From Paraburkholderia unamae (lineage in GTDB: Bacteria > Pseudomonadota > Gammaproteobacteria > Burkholderiales > Burkholderiaceae), in contig NZ_QLSU01000038.1 in assembly GCF_003268775.1 (NCBI RefSeq), forward strand, positions 24,072 through 88,071: 64,000 nt of DNA. Direction: 5' to 3'. The position numbers and the translations under genes are program-made. A model generated the notes under the pieces. That model was given only the letters and a program-made list of their open reading frames with translations. It had not been told where the DNA came from and ran no database searches. This document shows, in pieces, positions 17,171 through 26,722 of this stretch. Position 1 is the stretch's first letter. Every line of letters begins with the position of its first letter.

Positions 17171-18646
17171 TCACGACAAAGCGACGAGGCCGAGCACCTC
17201 TCGCAGCCTCGCGCTCGTGGCATGCAGCGACGCGGAGGCGGCGGCCGCCTCGCTCACGAGCGCGGCGTTGCGGCGCGTGGTGTCGTCCATCTGCGCGACC
17301 ATGGCGTTGACCTGCTCGATGCCCTGCGCCTGCTCGTGGCTCGACGCCGTGATCTCGCCCATGATGTCGGCCGCGCGGCCGATGCTGCGCACGACGCCTT
17401 CCATCGCGGCGCGCGCCTCGCCGGCCAGTTGCGTGCCCGCGCCCACCTCGCTCGCCGAGGCCTCCACGAGCTGCTGGATCTCGCGCGCGGCAGCGGCGGC
17501 GCGCTGCGCGAGGCTGCGCACCTCGCTCGCGACCACGGCGAAGCCGCGCCCCTGCTCGCCCGCGCGCGCGGCTTCGACCGCCGCGTTGAGCGCGAGAATA
17601 TTGGTCTGGAACGCGATGCCCTCGATCACGTCGACGATCTCGAAGATGCGCTTGGCCGAGGTCTCGATGGCGCCCATCGTCGCCACCATGCGCGCGACCA
17701 CGCCGTCGCCCTCCTTCGCGACCGTCGACGCCTCGCGGGCGAACTCGCTCGCTTCGCGGGCGTGCTCCGCGCTCGCCTTCACGGTGTGCGTGAACAGGTC
17801 CATCGAGGCAACCGTTTCCTCCAGACTGCCCGCCTGGTGCTCGGTGCGCTCGCTCAGGCTTGCGTTGCCCTCGGCGATTTCGCGCGCGGCCTGCTCCACA
17901 TGCGCCGTGCTCGTGCTCACCTCCTGCATGGCGCGCGCCATTTGCCCTATCGCGCCCTTGAGCGCGACAGCCGTGGGCGCGCTCGCCGCGATGCCGTCCA
18001 CCGCGAGGCACACTTCGCGCTCGCGCACCACGCGCCGCACGATATCCGCCAGCTCCGCCGCCTCGATGGCCGCCACGCGCAGGCGATGGGCGAGCACGAT
18101 CTCGACGGCCGTCTGCGCGACCACGTAGGCGGCATGCAGCAGCACGCGCGGCAGGTTCGCCTCGTGCGTGCAATACACGGCGAAGTTCAGGGCCTGAAGC
18201 CGGTCGAAGGCGAGGTGATGCACGGCGAAGAACGCGGCGGCGAGCACGATCGGGCGCCAGTCGCGATACACGAGCAACAGGCCGAGCAGCACGAACACGC
18301 CGAAATGGAATTCGGTGACGCCGTGCGCCGCCTGAATATGCAGCGCGACCAGCGCGGCGTTGGCGAGCGTGAGCGCGACGCACGAAAGGCGCGTGCCGCG
18401 CGCGCCGAAGAACGCGAAGCTGCCCACCCCGAGGCACAACGCGGCGCCCGCGAACGCGAGCTGCGTTTCGTAATAGAAGAAGCCGATCAAAACCGCTGCG
18501 ATAGCGGAGAGAATCAGCGTGGAGTACATCACGGCGTCGGCGGCGCGCGCGACTTCGTCGAGCGCGCGAACGGCCACGCGCTGTTGCGAACCGGACGATT
18601 GGAGCGATTGCGAGCGGCCCGGCGAATCTGCCAGCATGAACGACAC
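17171..18646 (-). CDS. Methyl-accepting chemotaxis protein with multi-TM N-terminal sensor
   Basis: 491 aa. The N-terminal half has about six hydrophobic helices (residues 40-190, including FFAVHHLAFDRLQALNF) with no periplasmic ligand-binding loop and no clear HAMP. The C-terminal half is a cytoplasmic signalling coiled coil with the conserved tip GFAVVASEVRSLAQRAAAAAREI. Membrane-embedded sensing, for example of redox or metabolic state, is likely. Signals to CheA/CheW encoded elsewhere. Transcribed in the same direction as the MHYT c-di-GMP protein downstream, hinting at linked motility control. Confidence 0.9.
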   Translation of the reverse strand: MSFMLADSPGRSQSLQSSGSQQRVAVRALDEVARAADAVMYSTLILSAIAAVLIGFFYYETQLAFAGAALCLGVGSFAFFGARGTRLSCVALTLANAALVALHIQAAHGVTEFHFGVFVLLGLLLVYRDWRPIVLAAAFFAVHHLAFDRLQALNFAVYCTHEANLPRVLLHAAYVVAQTAVEIVLAHRLRVAAIEAAELADIVRRVVREREVCLAVDGIAASAPTAVALKGAIGQMARAMQEVSTSTAHVEQAAREIAEGNASLSERTEHQAGSLEETVASMDLFTHTVKASAEHAREASEFAREASTVAKEGDGVVARMVATMGAIETSAKRIFEIVDVIEGIAFQTNILALNAAVEAARAGEQGRGFAVVASEVRSLAQRAAAAAREIQQLVEASASEVGAGTQLAGEARAAMEGVVRSIGRAADIMGEITASSHEQAQGIEQVNAMVAQMDDTTRRNAALVSEAAAASASLHATSARLREVLGLVALS

Positions 18647-18837
18647 TTGAATGAAGAGAATGGAAGTTGGTGGAAGGCGTAAATGCGGCAGTCCCGGCCA
18701 ATAAATTCGGGACCCGCGTACGAGTTTACGGCAGCCTTCCGGGAAACTTCAGGAAACCCTTTGCTGAACAAGTATTTGCAAACGTTTGCAGCGTGGCGGG
18801 ACTGGCCGTACTCGTTCCGGGCCCGGCGAGCCGTTAT

Positions 18838-19341
18838 TCATTGGCGCGCGTGATCGCGAAGATAAACCGTAATGTCCGTGGCCGGAACGGCTTGCCGCAG
18901 CCCACGCAGCGTCTCGACGACAAAGCCGCGGTGAAACGTGTAGTGATTGACCACGTGCAACCCTATCTCCCCGCGCGTCATGACGCCCTCGCCACCGCCG
19001 ATGTACGGGAAGCGCAGCGGCTGCGCGGCCTCGACTTCACTCAACCGGTCGATCCACGACACGTACCACGCGTCGAGCTCGCGCTGCATGGCGCGCAGTT
19101 CGTGGAAGGTCGTCTCGTCGGGAATGTGGCGCGCGGTGAAGCCGTGGTCGCGCTGTTCGAGGTGCGCCTTGAAGATCGCTCCCACGGCGTAACCATGCCC
19201 CAGCGCGCGCAAGAGCGTGCCGAAGGTCATGTCGCGCGTCTTCACAATGTCCTCTTGCGGCAGTCCGGCGACCACCTCGTATATCACTTCGTTCGCCCAC
19301 TGTGTGTATCGGGCCAGCATGCGCTCGTTGCGCAAAACCAT
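18838..19341 (-). CDS. DinB family protein
   Basis: 167 aa four-helix-bundle protein. The likely metal triad is H49 (ALGHGY), H133 and H137 (VNHYTFHRGF). DinB-like proteins are putative metal-dependent enzymes, some being thiol transferases such as bacillithiol or mycothiol S-transferases; the substrate here is unknown. Divergent from an AraC-type regulator gene. The short region between them is almost filled by two perfect palindromes. Confidence 0.85.
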   Translation of the reverse strand: MVLRNERMLARYTQWANEVIYEVVAGLPQEDIVKTRDMTFGTLLRALGHGYAVGAIFKAHLEQRDHGFTARHIPDETTFHELRAMQRELDAWYVSWIDRLSEVEAAQPLRFPYIGGGEGVMTRGEIGLHVVNHYTFHRGFVVETLRGLRQAVPATDITVYLRDHARQ

Positions 19342-19368
19342 TTGCGTCTCCTGGTGGCGTGAGTCGAC

Positions 19369-19420
19369 CGGCCGGGTTCCCGGCCGCAGTCCGTTGGCGA
19401 ACGGCAGCCGTTCGCCAACG
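19369..19420. promoter_or_regulatory. Two adjacent perfect palindromes between DinB and AraC genes
   Basis: First: CGGCCGGG-TT-CCCGGCCG at 19369-19386. Second: arms of 13 bp, CGTTGGCGAACGG and its reverse complement, separated by CAG, at 19392-19420. They sit in the 84-bp divergent gap, immediately upstream of the AraC frame's first ATG (19426) and 28 bp from the DinB ATG. They could be regulator operators or strong mRNA hairpins masking the AraC start region. The second would occlude a ribosome site for ATG 19426, which favours ATG 19489. Confidence 0.55.
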
Positions 19421-19425
19421 CCACC

Positions 19426-20316
19426 ATGCTAAATTTGCGCTTTCCGCCCCGCACTCGCGATCAGGTCAATCGAGCCACAATTCGGGCCATGCCAGCCGCC
19501 ATACCGCCGAGCTACGACGAAGTCCCGCGCGACGTCATCGCGACCGAGCGCATTTATCCCTCGGGCTTCGTGCACCCTCGCCACACGCACGAACGCGGCC
19601 AGTTCGCCTATGCGGCGCAAGGCGCGATGACGGTGTCGACGGCGGCCGGCAACTGGGTCGTGCCTTCGCAATGCGCGGTCTGGCTGCCAGCCGACGTCCC
19701 GCACGAAATGCGCATGAGCGGTCAGGTCCGCATGCTCAATGCGTTCATCGACACGCGCTTGCACGGAACGGGCAACAAGGCGGGCGACGAAACGGGCGAC
19801 AGAGCGGGCGATGAAGCGGGCGCGTTGCCGCGACAGTGCTGCGTGCAAGGCACCACGCCACTGCTGAGAAATCTGATGTCGGAGGCGGTGTTGCAGCCCG
19901 CGCTGTACGCGCCCATGAGTCGCGCCGAGCGGCTCATGGCCTTGCTCGTCGACGAAATCGCGGCCATGCCGCCGCTCGCGCTCAATGCGCCGCTGCCGGA
20001 CGAACCGCGGCTCGCGGCGCTCTGCCGCGAGGTGCTCGCCGCGCCTTCGACGGCACTCGGTCTCGACGAGGCGGCCCGCCGCGTGGGACTGAGCCGGCGC
20101 AGCTTCACGCGCCTGTTCCGCGAGCAGTTGGGAACCAGCTTCGTTGCCTGGCGCGAACAGGCGTGCCTGCTCGCGGCCGTCGCCCGGCTGACCCAGGGCG
20201 ACTCGGTCACGCGCGTCGCGTACGACCTGGGCTACGGCAGCCCGACGGCGTTCTCGACCATGTTCAAGCGCGTCATGGGCGTGTCGCCGCATCACTACGT
20301 CAATGGCAAACCCTGA
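19426..20316 (+). CDS. AraC family transcriptional regulator
   Basis: 296 aa if started at ATG 19426, 275 aa if started at ATG 19489 (MPAAIPPSYDEV). An N-terminal cupin effector domain (RIYPSGFVHPRHTHERGQFAYAAQGAMTV) is followed by a C-terminal double helix-turn-helix (LDEAARRVGLSRRSFTRLFREQLG and SVTRVAYDLGYGSPTAFSTMFKRVMGVSPHHY). Between them is a low-complexity run of GDET/GDRA/GDEAGA units (about 19786-19830), encoded by an imperfect 12-bp tandem repeat that may vary in copy number between strains. Probably regulates itself and the DinB gene. Confidence 0.88.
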   Translation: MLNLRFPPRTRDQVNRATIRAMPAAIPPSYDEVPRDVIATERIYPSGFVHPRHTHERGQFAYAAQGAMTVSTAAGNWVVPSQCAVWLPADVPHEMRMSGQVRMLNAFIDTRLHGTGNKAGDETGDRAGDEAGALPRQCCVQGTTPLLRNLMSEAVLQPALYAPMSRAERLMALLVDEIAAMPPLALNAPLPDEPRLAALCREVLAAPSTALGLDEAARRVGLSRRSFTRLFREQLGTSFVAWREQACLLAAVARLTQGDSVTRVAYDLGYGSPTAFSTMFKRVMGVSPHHYVNGKP

Positions 20317-20344
20317 AGCCGGACGGGTGACGCTTTGGGGCGGC

Positions 20345-21268
20345 TCAGACTGAACTCGCACTCGCGAGCCACGCCCCCTCCAGGCGCGCGCCCAAGCGCG
20401 GCGCCGCGAAGTCGAGAAACGCGCGCAGCTTCAGCGGCAGCGGCGCCTGGCCCGCGTGCACGAGGCTCACGGGCCAGGGCGGCGGCTCGAAGGCTTCGAG
20501 CACGACCTGGAGCTTGCCTTCGCGCACGGCGCTCGCCACCTGATACGACAGCACGCGCGTGAGCCCGACGCCGAGCATGGCCGCGTCGATGGCCGCTTCC
20601 GCCGTGTTGAGCACGAGCCGCGAGCGCACGGGTAGCAAGACCGCTTCCTTGCCCAGCCAGAACGCCCACGATCGCGCGGACGTGAGCCCGTCCGACGTAA
20701 TGCACGCGTGCGCCGCGAGATCGCGCGGATGCGCCGGCACGCCATGCGCGGCAAGGTAGTCGGGGCTCGCGCACACCACGCGGCGTATCGCGCCCACGCG
20801 CATCGCCACGAGCGCGCTGTCCGGCAACTCGCCGATGCGCGCGGCCAGATCGACATGCTCCTCCAGCAGGTTCACGATGCTGTCCGCCAGCATGATCCGC
20901 ACGCCGATCTCGGGATAGCGCGCCAGGAATTCAGCCACCACCGGCAACACATGCAGGCGGCCGAACACCACGGGCGCGGTGATCGCCAGCTCGCCCTTCG
21001 GCTCGCTGTACTCGCCCGTGGCGGCGCGCTCGGCCTCGCCCACGTCTTCGAGAATGCGCCGGCACGCAGCCACGTACGACCGGCCCGCCTCGGTCAGCGA
21101 GAGCTGGCGCGTGGTGCGCGTGAGCAGGCGGGTCTTGAGATGCCCCTCCAGCTCGCCGATCTTGCGGCTCACCGTGGCGAGCGGCATGCCGAGGCGGCGC
21201 GCCGCCGCCGAAAGGCTGCCGGCGTCCACCACGGCGATCAGCACGGTCATGGCGTCGAGACGGTCCAT
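20345..21268 (-). CDS. LysR family transcriptional regulator
   Basis: 307 aa. N-terminal winged helix (MTVLIAVVDAGSLSAAARRLGMPLATVSRKIGELEGHLKTRLLTRTTRQLSLT, read in part) and a C-terminal periplasmic-binding-like effector domain. Divergent from the DmdC-like acyl-CoA dehydrogenase gene (21432) across 163 bp, the usual arrangement for a LysR activator and its target. Effector unknown. Confidence 0.9.
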   Translation of the reverse strand: MDRLDAMTVLIAVVDAGSLSAAARRLGMPLATVSRKIGELEGHLKTRLLTRTTRQLSLTEAGRSYVAACRRILEDVGEAERAATGEYSEPKGELAITAPVVFGRLHVLPVVAEFLARYPEIGVRIMLADSIVNLLEEHVDLAARIGELPDSALVAMRVGAIRRVVCASPDYLAAHGVPAHPRDLAAHACITSDGLTSARSWAFWLGKEAVLLPVRSRLVLNTAEAAIDAAMLGVGLTRVLSYQVASAVREGKLQVVLEAFEPPPWPVSLVHAGQAPLPLKLRAFLDFAAPRLGARLEGAWLASASSV

Positions 21269-21431
21269 CGCATTCTCGCTTTCCGGAAGGGTGACGCCCG
21301 ATCATGAGCGATTCTTCGTAAAATCGAAAGCCGGGCGCCTCGCGCGGGCAGGAGAAATTACCAATAGCACGCTCGTTCTATTTTGGGTAGGCTATCCGTC
21401 TCTTCTTCCCATGTTGCGAGACCGTTCCGCC

Positions 21432-23291
21432 ATGTCGTTGATCCTTTCCCGCCGCGATCTGAATTTCCTGCTGTACGAATGGCTCGATGTCGAAAGCCTC
21501 ACGCGCATCGGCCGCTACGCCGACCATACGCGCGAGACCTTCGACGCCGCGCTCGACACCTGCGAAAAAATCGCCACCGACCTGTTCGCGCCGCACAACA
21601 AGAAGAACGACCAGCACGAGCCGCACTTCGACGGCGAAACGGTCACGATCATCCCCGAGGTCAAGACGGCGCTGAAGGCGTTCAGCGAGGCCGGCCTCAT
21701 GGCCGCCGGGCAGGACTACGCATACGGCGGCATGCAGTTGCCGCTCGTCGTGGAGAAAGCGGGCTTCGCCTGGTTCAAGGGCGCGAACGTGGGCACGAGC
21801 GCCTACCCGTTCCTCACCATCGGCAACGCGAACCTCCTGCTCGCGCACGGCAGCGCCAGGCAGATCGACACCTTCGTGCGCCCCGAACTGGAAGGCCGTT
21901 ATTTCGGCACGATGTGCCTTTCCGAGCCGCAGGCCGGATCGTCGCTTTCGGATGTCGCCACGCGCGCCGACTTCGAGTGCGATTCGCCGCTTGGCGCGCA
22001 GTACCGGCTGCGCGGCAACAAGATGTGGATCTCGGGCGGCGAGCACGATCTCTCCGAAAACATCGTCCACCTCGTGCTCGCCAAGATTCCCGGTCCCGAC
22101 GGCAAGCTCATCGCGGGCGTGAAAGGCATTTCGCTTTTCGTCGTGCCCAAATATCTCGTGAATGAGGACGGTTCGCGCGGCGAGCACAACGACGTCGTGC
22201 TCGCGGGCCTCAATCACAAGATGGGCTATCGCGGCACGACGAACTGCCTGCTCAACTTCGGCGAGGGCACGAAGCATACGCCGGGCGGCCGCGCGGGCGC
22301 GGTCGGCTACCTCGTGGGCGAGCCGCATCACGGGCTCGCGTACATGTTCCACATGATGAACGAGGCGCGCATTGGCGTGGGGCTGGGCGCGACGATGCTC
22401 GGCTATACCGGTTATCTGCACGCGCTCGATTACGCGCGCAACCGCCCCCAAGGACGTCCCGTGGGCGCGGCGGGCAAAGACCCGGCTTCGCCACAGGTCA
22501 GGCTGGTCGAACACGCCGACGTGCGCCGCATGCTGCTCGCGCAAAAGAGCTATGTGGAAGGCGCGCTCGCGCTCAATCTCTGGTGCGCGAAGCTCGTGGA
22601 CGAAGCGAGCGCCGCAAGCGGCGCCGAGCGCGAGTCGCTCACGCTGCTGCTGGATCTGCTCACGCCCATTGCGAAAAGCTGGCCCTCGCAATGGTGTCTC
22701 GCGGCCAACGATCTCGCCATTCAGGTGCACGGCGGCTACGGCTATACGCGCGAGTACAACGTGGAGCAGTTCTATCGCGACAACCGTCTCAATCCGATTC
22801 ACGAAGGCACGCACGGCATTCAGGGGCTCGACCTGCTCGGCCGCAAGGTGGTCATCAAGGACGGCGCGGCGCTCAACATCTTCGTCGAACGCGTGCAGGG
22901 CACGCTGGAACGCGCGCATGCATCGGGCGCAGCGCATGACGCCGCCGAATGCACGACCCAGGCGCGTGCGCTCGAAGCCTCGCTGCGGCGTCTTGCCGAG
23001 GTCACGAAGCAGCTTTGGGCCGCGGGCGATCCGGCGGTGACGCTCGCCAATGCTTCGGTGTACCTGGAAGCGTTCGGCCATGTCGTGATGGCGTGGGTAT
23101 GGCTCGAACAGTCGCTCGTCGCGCGCGCGGCGCTCGCACACGCCAGCGGCGACGAGGCGGACTTCTACCGCGGCAAGCTGGCGGCAGCGGCGTATTTTTT
23201 CGCGTGGGAACTTCCGAAGACAAACGCGCAATTCGATTTGCTCGCCTCGCTCGACCGGACGACGCTCGACATGCGGGATGCGTGGTTCTAA
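21432..23291 (+). CDS. Acyl-CoA dehydrogenase, DmdC-like long form with C-terminal extension
   Basis: 619 aa, about 230 residues longer than classical enzymes. Start ATG 21432 (MSLILSRRDLNFLLYEWLDVE) is the usual family N-terminus; an in-frame ATG 21411 is possible. The FAD/substrate region MCLSEPQAGSSLSDV, helix GYGYTREYNVEQFYRDNRLNPIHEGTHGIQGLDLLGRK (Glu base in HEGT) and a C-terminal helical extension (residues 470-619) match the 3-(methylthio)propionyl-CoA dehydrogenase group. That group also acts on other acyl-CoAs, so the DMSP substrate is not assured. Divergent LysR gene upstream. Confidence 0.9.
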   Translation: MSLILSRRDLNFLLYEWLDVESLTRIGRYADHTRETFDAALDTCEKIATDLFAPHNKKNDQHEPHFDGETVTIIPEVKTALKAFSEAGLMAAGQDYAYGGMQLPLVVEKAGFAWFKGANVGTSAYPFLTIGNANLLLAHGSARQIDTFVRPELEGRYFGTMCLSEPQAGSSLSDVATRADFECDSPLGAQYRLRGNKMWISGGEHDLSENIVHLVLAKIPGPDGKLIAGVKGISLFVVPKYLVNEDGSRGEHNDVVLAGLNHKMGYRGTTNCLLNFGEGTKHTPGGRAGAVGYLVGEPHHGLAYMFHMMNEARIGVGLGATMLGYTGYLHALDYARNRPQGRPVGAAGKDPASPQVRLVEHADVRRMLLAQKSYVEGALALNLWCAKLVDEASAASGAERESLTLLLDLLTPIAKSWPSQWCLAANDLAIQVHGGYGYTREYNVEQFYRDNRLNPIHEGTHGIQGLDLLGRKVVIKDGAALNIFVERVQGTLERAHASGAAHDAAECTTQARALEASLRRLAEVTKQLWAAGDPAVTLANASVYLEAFGHVVMAWVWLEQSLVARAALAHASGDEADFYRGKLAAAAYFFAWELPKTNAQFDLLASLDRTTLDMRDAWF

Positions 23292-23425
23292 AAAGGCGCC
23301 TGGCTGACCACGCGCTTCGTTCCTGGCGGCACGATGCCCGACACGCGGGACTCGTGCCCATGGACTCACGGCACAGCGTGAGCGGGCGCAAGCCGATGCG
23401 AAAGATCCGGGTTTCAGGCGCGCTT

Positions 23426-24349
23426 TCAGGTGTTGCGGGCGGAACCGAAGGCCGTCTGGAAATGCTCGACCGCAAGGTCGACAAACGTGCGCACCTTTGC
23501 CGAAACGTGCCGCCTTCCGGGATAAACGAGCGCCAGTTCCTTGTCGCCTTCGCGGATCTCATAGTCGCGCAGCACGAGCGAAAGCAGGCGGTTTTCGAGG
23601 TCGTCCTTCACATAGGCCTCGGGCAGGATCGCGAGTCCCATATGCACGAGCGCCAACTGGCGCAGCATGATCATGTCGTTGACCGTGCAGCGCGGCTCGA
23701 CGCTGATCGACTCCTCCTCTCCCTGCGCATTGACGAAGCACCACTCGCGCCCGTGAATTTCACGCGACGGCGCGAGAAACCCGCATAGCGCCAGGTCCGC
23801 GGGCGCGGCGGGTACGCCGTAAGTTTCGAGATACGCCGGCGACGCCACCACGACCGGGCGCAGCGAAGCGAGCGGGCGCCTCACCAGCGAGCCGCTGCTC
23901 GCCTGACGCGACGTCAGAATGCCGATATCGAAGCCGTCCTCGACCAGATCGACATTACGGTGAAGCAGCGTGAGATCCAGCTTCACCTTCGGATAACGCT
24001 GACAGTAGTCCATGACGAGCGGCGGCAATCCCACCAGCGAAAACGCAGCGGACGCCACCAGCTTGAGCGTGCCGCTCGGCTCGCCCGAGCCGCCCCCCAC
24101 CGACGACTCGATCGAGTCCATCAGTTCGAGCATCTGGCGACAGCCTTGCACGTAGGCCCGGCCGTCTTCAGTCAGCGAGAGGCTGCGCGTGGTCCGGTTG
24201 ATCAAGCGTGTATTGAGATGCGCTTCGAGAAGCGCGACGTAACGCGTCACGGCGGCATTTGACAAGTCGAGACTCGCCGCCGCGCGACTGAAGGAATTGT
24301 TCTCTGCAACCTTGAGAAAAACGCGCATTGCCTGTAATTGATTCAACAT
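23426..24349 (-). CDS. LysR family transcriptional regulator
   Basis: 307 aa. HTH (NNSFSRAAASLDLSNAAVTRYVALLEAHLNTRLINRTTRSLSLT, read in part) plus effector-binding domain. Divergent from a porin gene across 398 bp that is AT-rich next to the LysR start. LysR regulators lie beside RND operons in Burkholderia (for example BpeT with BpeEF-OprC), but here the porin lies between, so a role in controlling the efflux operon at 26.7 kb is only a possibility. Confidence 0.88.
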   Translation of the reverse strand: MLNQLQAMRVFLKVAENNSFSRAAASLDLSNAAVTRYVALLEAHLNTRLINRTTRSLSLTEDGRAYVQGCRQMLELMDSIESSVGGGSGEPSGTLKLVASAAFSLVGLPPLVMDYCQRYPKVKLDLTLLHRNVDLVEDGFDIGILTSRQASSGSLVRRPLASLRPVVVASPAYLETYGVPAAPADLALCGFLAPSREIHGREWCFVNAQGEEESISVEPRCTVNDMIMLRQLALVHMGLAILPEAYVKDDLENRLLSLVLRDYEIREGDKELALVYPGRRHVSAKVRTFVDLAVEHFQTAFGSARNT

Positions 24350-24747
24350 GATTCTTCAAATTTATTGACTTACGATTTAATAAATACGGAAGACGCATAA
24401 GATAACTCTGGCCGATCGCGGTTTCTACCAACTTAAAACTCCTAGGACAAATTCGATGTTGCAAAAGGACAACGTTAATTTCAATCAGAAACGTCATAAA
24501 TAAGAGATATACGAGGGATTTATCCGGCAGCCCCCCATGCTGCCTACGATGTCGCAGTCTTTTTTCAGCTTATTTGAAATACCTATTCCCTATCCGGTGT
24601 AGTTCAGAAGTCCGTAAAACTTTATATTCCGTTCGCGCAGGCAATACCGCGATTCTGACCGGAATTCTGACAGCGGAATAACGGAATTCAACCTGATCGC
24701 AGCCGTAGTTTTCACATTAGCCATCAGATTCTGTAGGGAAATAACCG
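24350..24747. promoter_or_regulatory. Divergent promoter region, LysR / porin
   Basis: 398 bp without a gene. The left 80 bp are AT-rich (TTGACTTACGATTTAATAAATACG near 24364, read in part). A direct repeat of ATTCTGAC occurs at 24652-24659 and 24664-24671 (12-bp period), flanked by TATTCCG and CGGAATA near 24625 and 24673. AGGGAAATA precedes the porin ATG. No ORF or RNA gene was recognised. Confidence 0.4.
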
Positions 24748-25914
24748 ATGAAAAAGACAAGCTTGATTTTCGCAGCCGCTTCCGCTGCCTTCGCCAGCGC
24801 TGCGCACGCGCAGAGCAGCGTGACGCTCTACGGGCTGATCGACGCGGGACTGAGCTATGTGAGCAATGAAGCGAACCAGGCTTCGGACGTCACGTCCGGC
24901 GGTCTGGCCAACGGCAAGGCCATGTTCGGCCTGACCGGCGGCAACGTTCAGCAAAGCCGTTGGGGCCTGCGTGGCGCCGAAGACCTGGGCGGCGGCCTGA
25001 AGGTCGTGTTCACGCTGGAAAGCGGCTTCGATGTGACCAACGGCAAGACCGCCACCAGTTCGCTCTTCAATCGTCAGGCCGTGGTCGGTCTGTCGAGCGC
25101 CGACTACGGCACGGTCACGCTGGGCCGCCAGTACGACTCGGTGGTCGACTACCTCGCGCCGATCTCCGCAACGGGCTCGTGGGGCGGCACCTACTTCGCC
25201 CACTTCGGCGACGCCGACAACCTGAACAGCACCTACAGCACCAACAATTCGATCAAGTACCAAAGCGCGAACTACGCCGGCTTCTCGATGAGCGGCATGT
25301 ATGGCTTCTCGAATCAGGCGGGCGGCTTCGCCAACAACCGTGCGTATAGCGTGGGCGCGGGCTACAACTACGGCGGCTTGCAAGTCGCGGCCGCGTACCT
25401 GCAACTGCAAGGTCTGAATTCGGGCAACACCAACGGCGCGGTGCAGAACGGCCTGCCTGTGGTGCTCGGCGCTCTCGGCCTCCAGAACCAGCGTGTCTGG
25501 GGTCTCGGCGCGAACTACGCGTTCGGACCCGCCGTCATCGGCACGGTGTTCACGCAAACGCGCGTTCAGGACAAGGTCGCGGACGTCTCCGTGCGCTACA
25601 ACAACTATGAGGTCAACGGGCGCTACAACTTCTCGCCGGCCTTCTTCGTGGGCGCGTCGTACACGTACACGCAGGGCCTGCGCAATACGCCGGCCAGCGG
25701 CGACACGAACAACCGTTCGTCGCACTGGAACCAGTTCGGCCTGATGGCGGATTACTCGCTCTCCAAACGCACCGACCTCTACGCCACGAGCGTCGCGCAA
25801 ATCGGCGCCAACAACTCGGTCGGCGCGAACGCGGTGCAGATCAACGGCACCGACGCCCCGTCGTCGAGCAAGAGCCAGGTGGTCGTGAGCGCGGGCATCC
25901 GTCACCGGTTCTAA
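24748..25914 (+). CDS. Gram-negative general porin (Burkholderia OmpC-like)
   Basis: 388 aa outer-membrane trimeric porin. Signal peptide MKKTSLIFAAASAAFASAAHA is followed by mature QSSVTLYGLIDAGLSYVSNE. The PEFxG-type segment is replaced by the Burkholderia form GLRGAEDLGGGLKVVFTLESGF; the constriction-loop region is around residues 125-150, and the terminal Phe (GIRHRF) needed for BAM recognition is present. Codon usage matches highly expressed genes. Homologous to the second porin at 36475. Confidence 0.95.
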   Translation: MKKTSLIFAAASAAFASAAHAQSSVTLYGLIDAGLSYVSNEANQASDVTSGGLANGKAMFGLTGGNVQQSRWGLRGAEDLGGGLKVVFTLESGFDVTNGKTATSSLFNRQAVVGLSSADYGTVTLGRQYDSVVDYLAPISATGSWGGTYFAHFGDADNLNSTYSTNNSIKYQSANYAGFSMSGMYGFSNQAGGFANNRAYSVGAGYNYGGLQVAAAYLQLQGLNSGNTNGAVQNGLPVVLGALGLQNQRVWGLGANYAFGPAVIGTVFTQTRVQDKVADVSVRYNNYEVNGRYNFSPAFFVGASYTYTQGLRNTPASGDTNNRSSHWNQFGLMADYSLSKRTDLYATSVAQIGANNSVGANAVQINGTDAPSSSKSQVVVSAGIRHRF

Positions 25915-25968
25915 GCCCACCTCCAGGCTCGCTTTCAAGACTCTGGACGCCGGAATAACACGGCGAGC

Positions 25969-25999
25969 GGGCGGTGGCGGTTCATGGCCGCCGCCCCTT
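25969..25999 (+). terminator. Possible terminator after porin
   Basis: Stem GGGCGGTGGC / GCCGCCGCCC (one G-U pair) with an 8-nt loop, 54 bp after the porin stop. It is followed only by CTT, not a T-run, so it may be a 3' stabilising hairpin rather than an intrinsic terminator. Confidence 0.4.
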
Positions 26000-26127
26000 C
26001 ATGCAGCGCTGCACCCCTACGCGGCGCTGCCCTTTCCGGCGGCGTCCGGTCCCTCCATCGACTGCGGGGTGCGCTCGATGACAACCCATACCGGCCCGCC
26101 AACCCGACTTTCAGCTCCCATCACATC

Positions 26128-26399
26128 ATGTCGACCTCGAAAAGGAACGCGCACCCGCAATTACCAGCCCCACGAGCCCCGGAATCGGAGCCGGACGCGA
26201 TGGCGGCGTTGCTGCTTGCCACGACCGCGCGCGCGTGGAGTCTGCCGCACACGGACGCGATGCCGCGTCGCAAGAATCCGCTCGCGCACTGCGCAAGACC
26301 ATTCGCAAGCGGGCACTCGCGGACTGGTTCAACGAAATGACCTCGGGGTATCTGTTCGAATCAACCGGCACATCCATTGAAGTCAATGAATCCGGCTAA
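26128..26399 (+). pseudogene. Possible frameshifted small ORF
   Basis: An ATG frame from 26128 begins MSTSKRNAHPQLPAPRAPESEPD and stops at about 26340. Another frame of the same strand has a protein-like end, RALRKTIRKRALADWFNEMTSGYL..., stopping with TAA at 26397-26399. One indel near 26200-26240 would join them into a protein of about 90 aa. No family was recognised, and this may be coincidence. Confidence 0.2.
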
Positions 26400-26722
26400 T
26401 GGCTCGCCTGCACGGCTGGATTTCATATCGCCACATTTCGTTTCTTTTCTTGATGAAAAGAAGGATTTCCGACAAGGACTGTGGTTTGGCACCGCCAGAA
26501 TGACGCCCTTTCTAAACATCGCCTGTCAGTCATGGCGATGCGCTTATGACGACGCGCAACAAACTCGTCCCGCAGTTGATTTCAAGATGTAGCACTCTCG
26601 ATCTGCTTTTTTCCTTTCCTTTTTCTTGTCACCGCGATCGACGCATTGTTTCCGTTCCTTCCGCTCCGGCAATGGAACGGATGGAAATCAATGCGCGGGC
26701 TTTCGCCTACGAGAACAAAACA

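Larger units (their letters stand above)
25915..26722. other. 808-bp region without a convincing gene
   Basis: Contains a GC-rich stem-loop after the porin (25969-25996), a possible frameshifted ORF (26128-26399) and two hairpins upstream of the efflux operon: TTCTTTTC/GAAAAGAA near 26440 and the perfect 8-bp repeat TCCGTTCC/GGAACGGA around 26648-26677. The latter is a candidate operator for the RND operon. Nothing else was recognised. Confidence 0.4.

Noticed and set aside
25984..26340. 118-codon open frame after the first porin
   Set aside because: Starts inside a stem-loop, has no ribosome site and poor composition; only a sub-part was kept as a low-confidence remnant.
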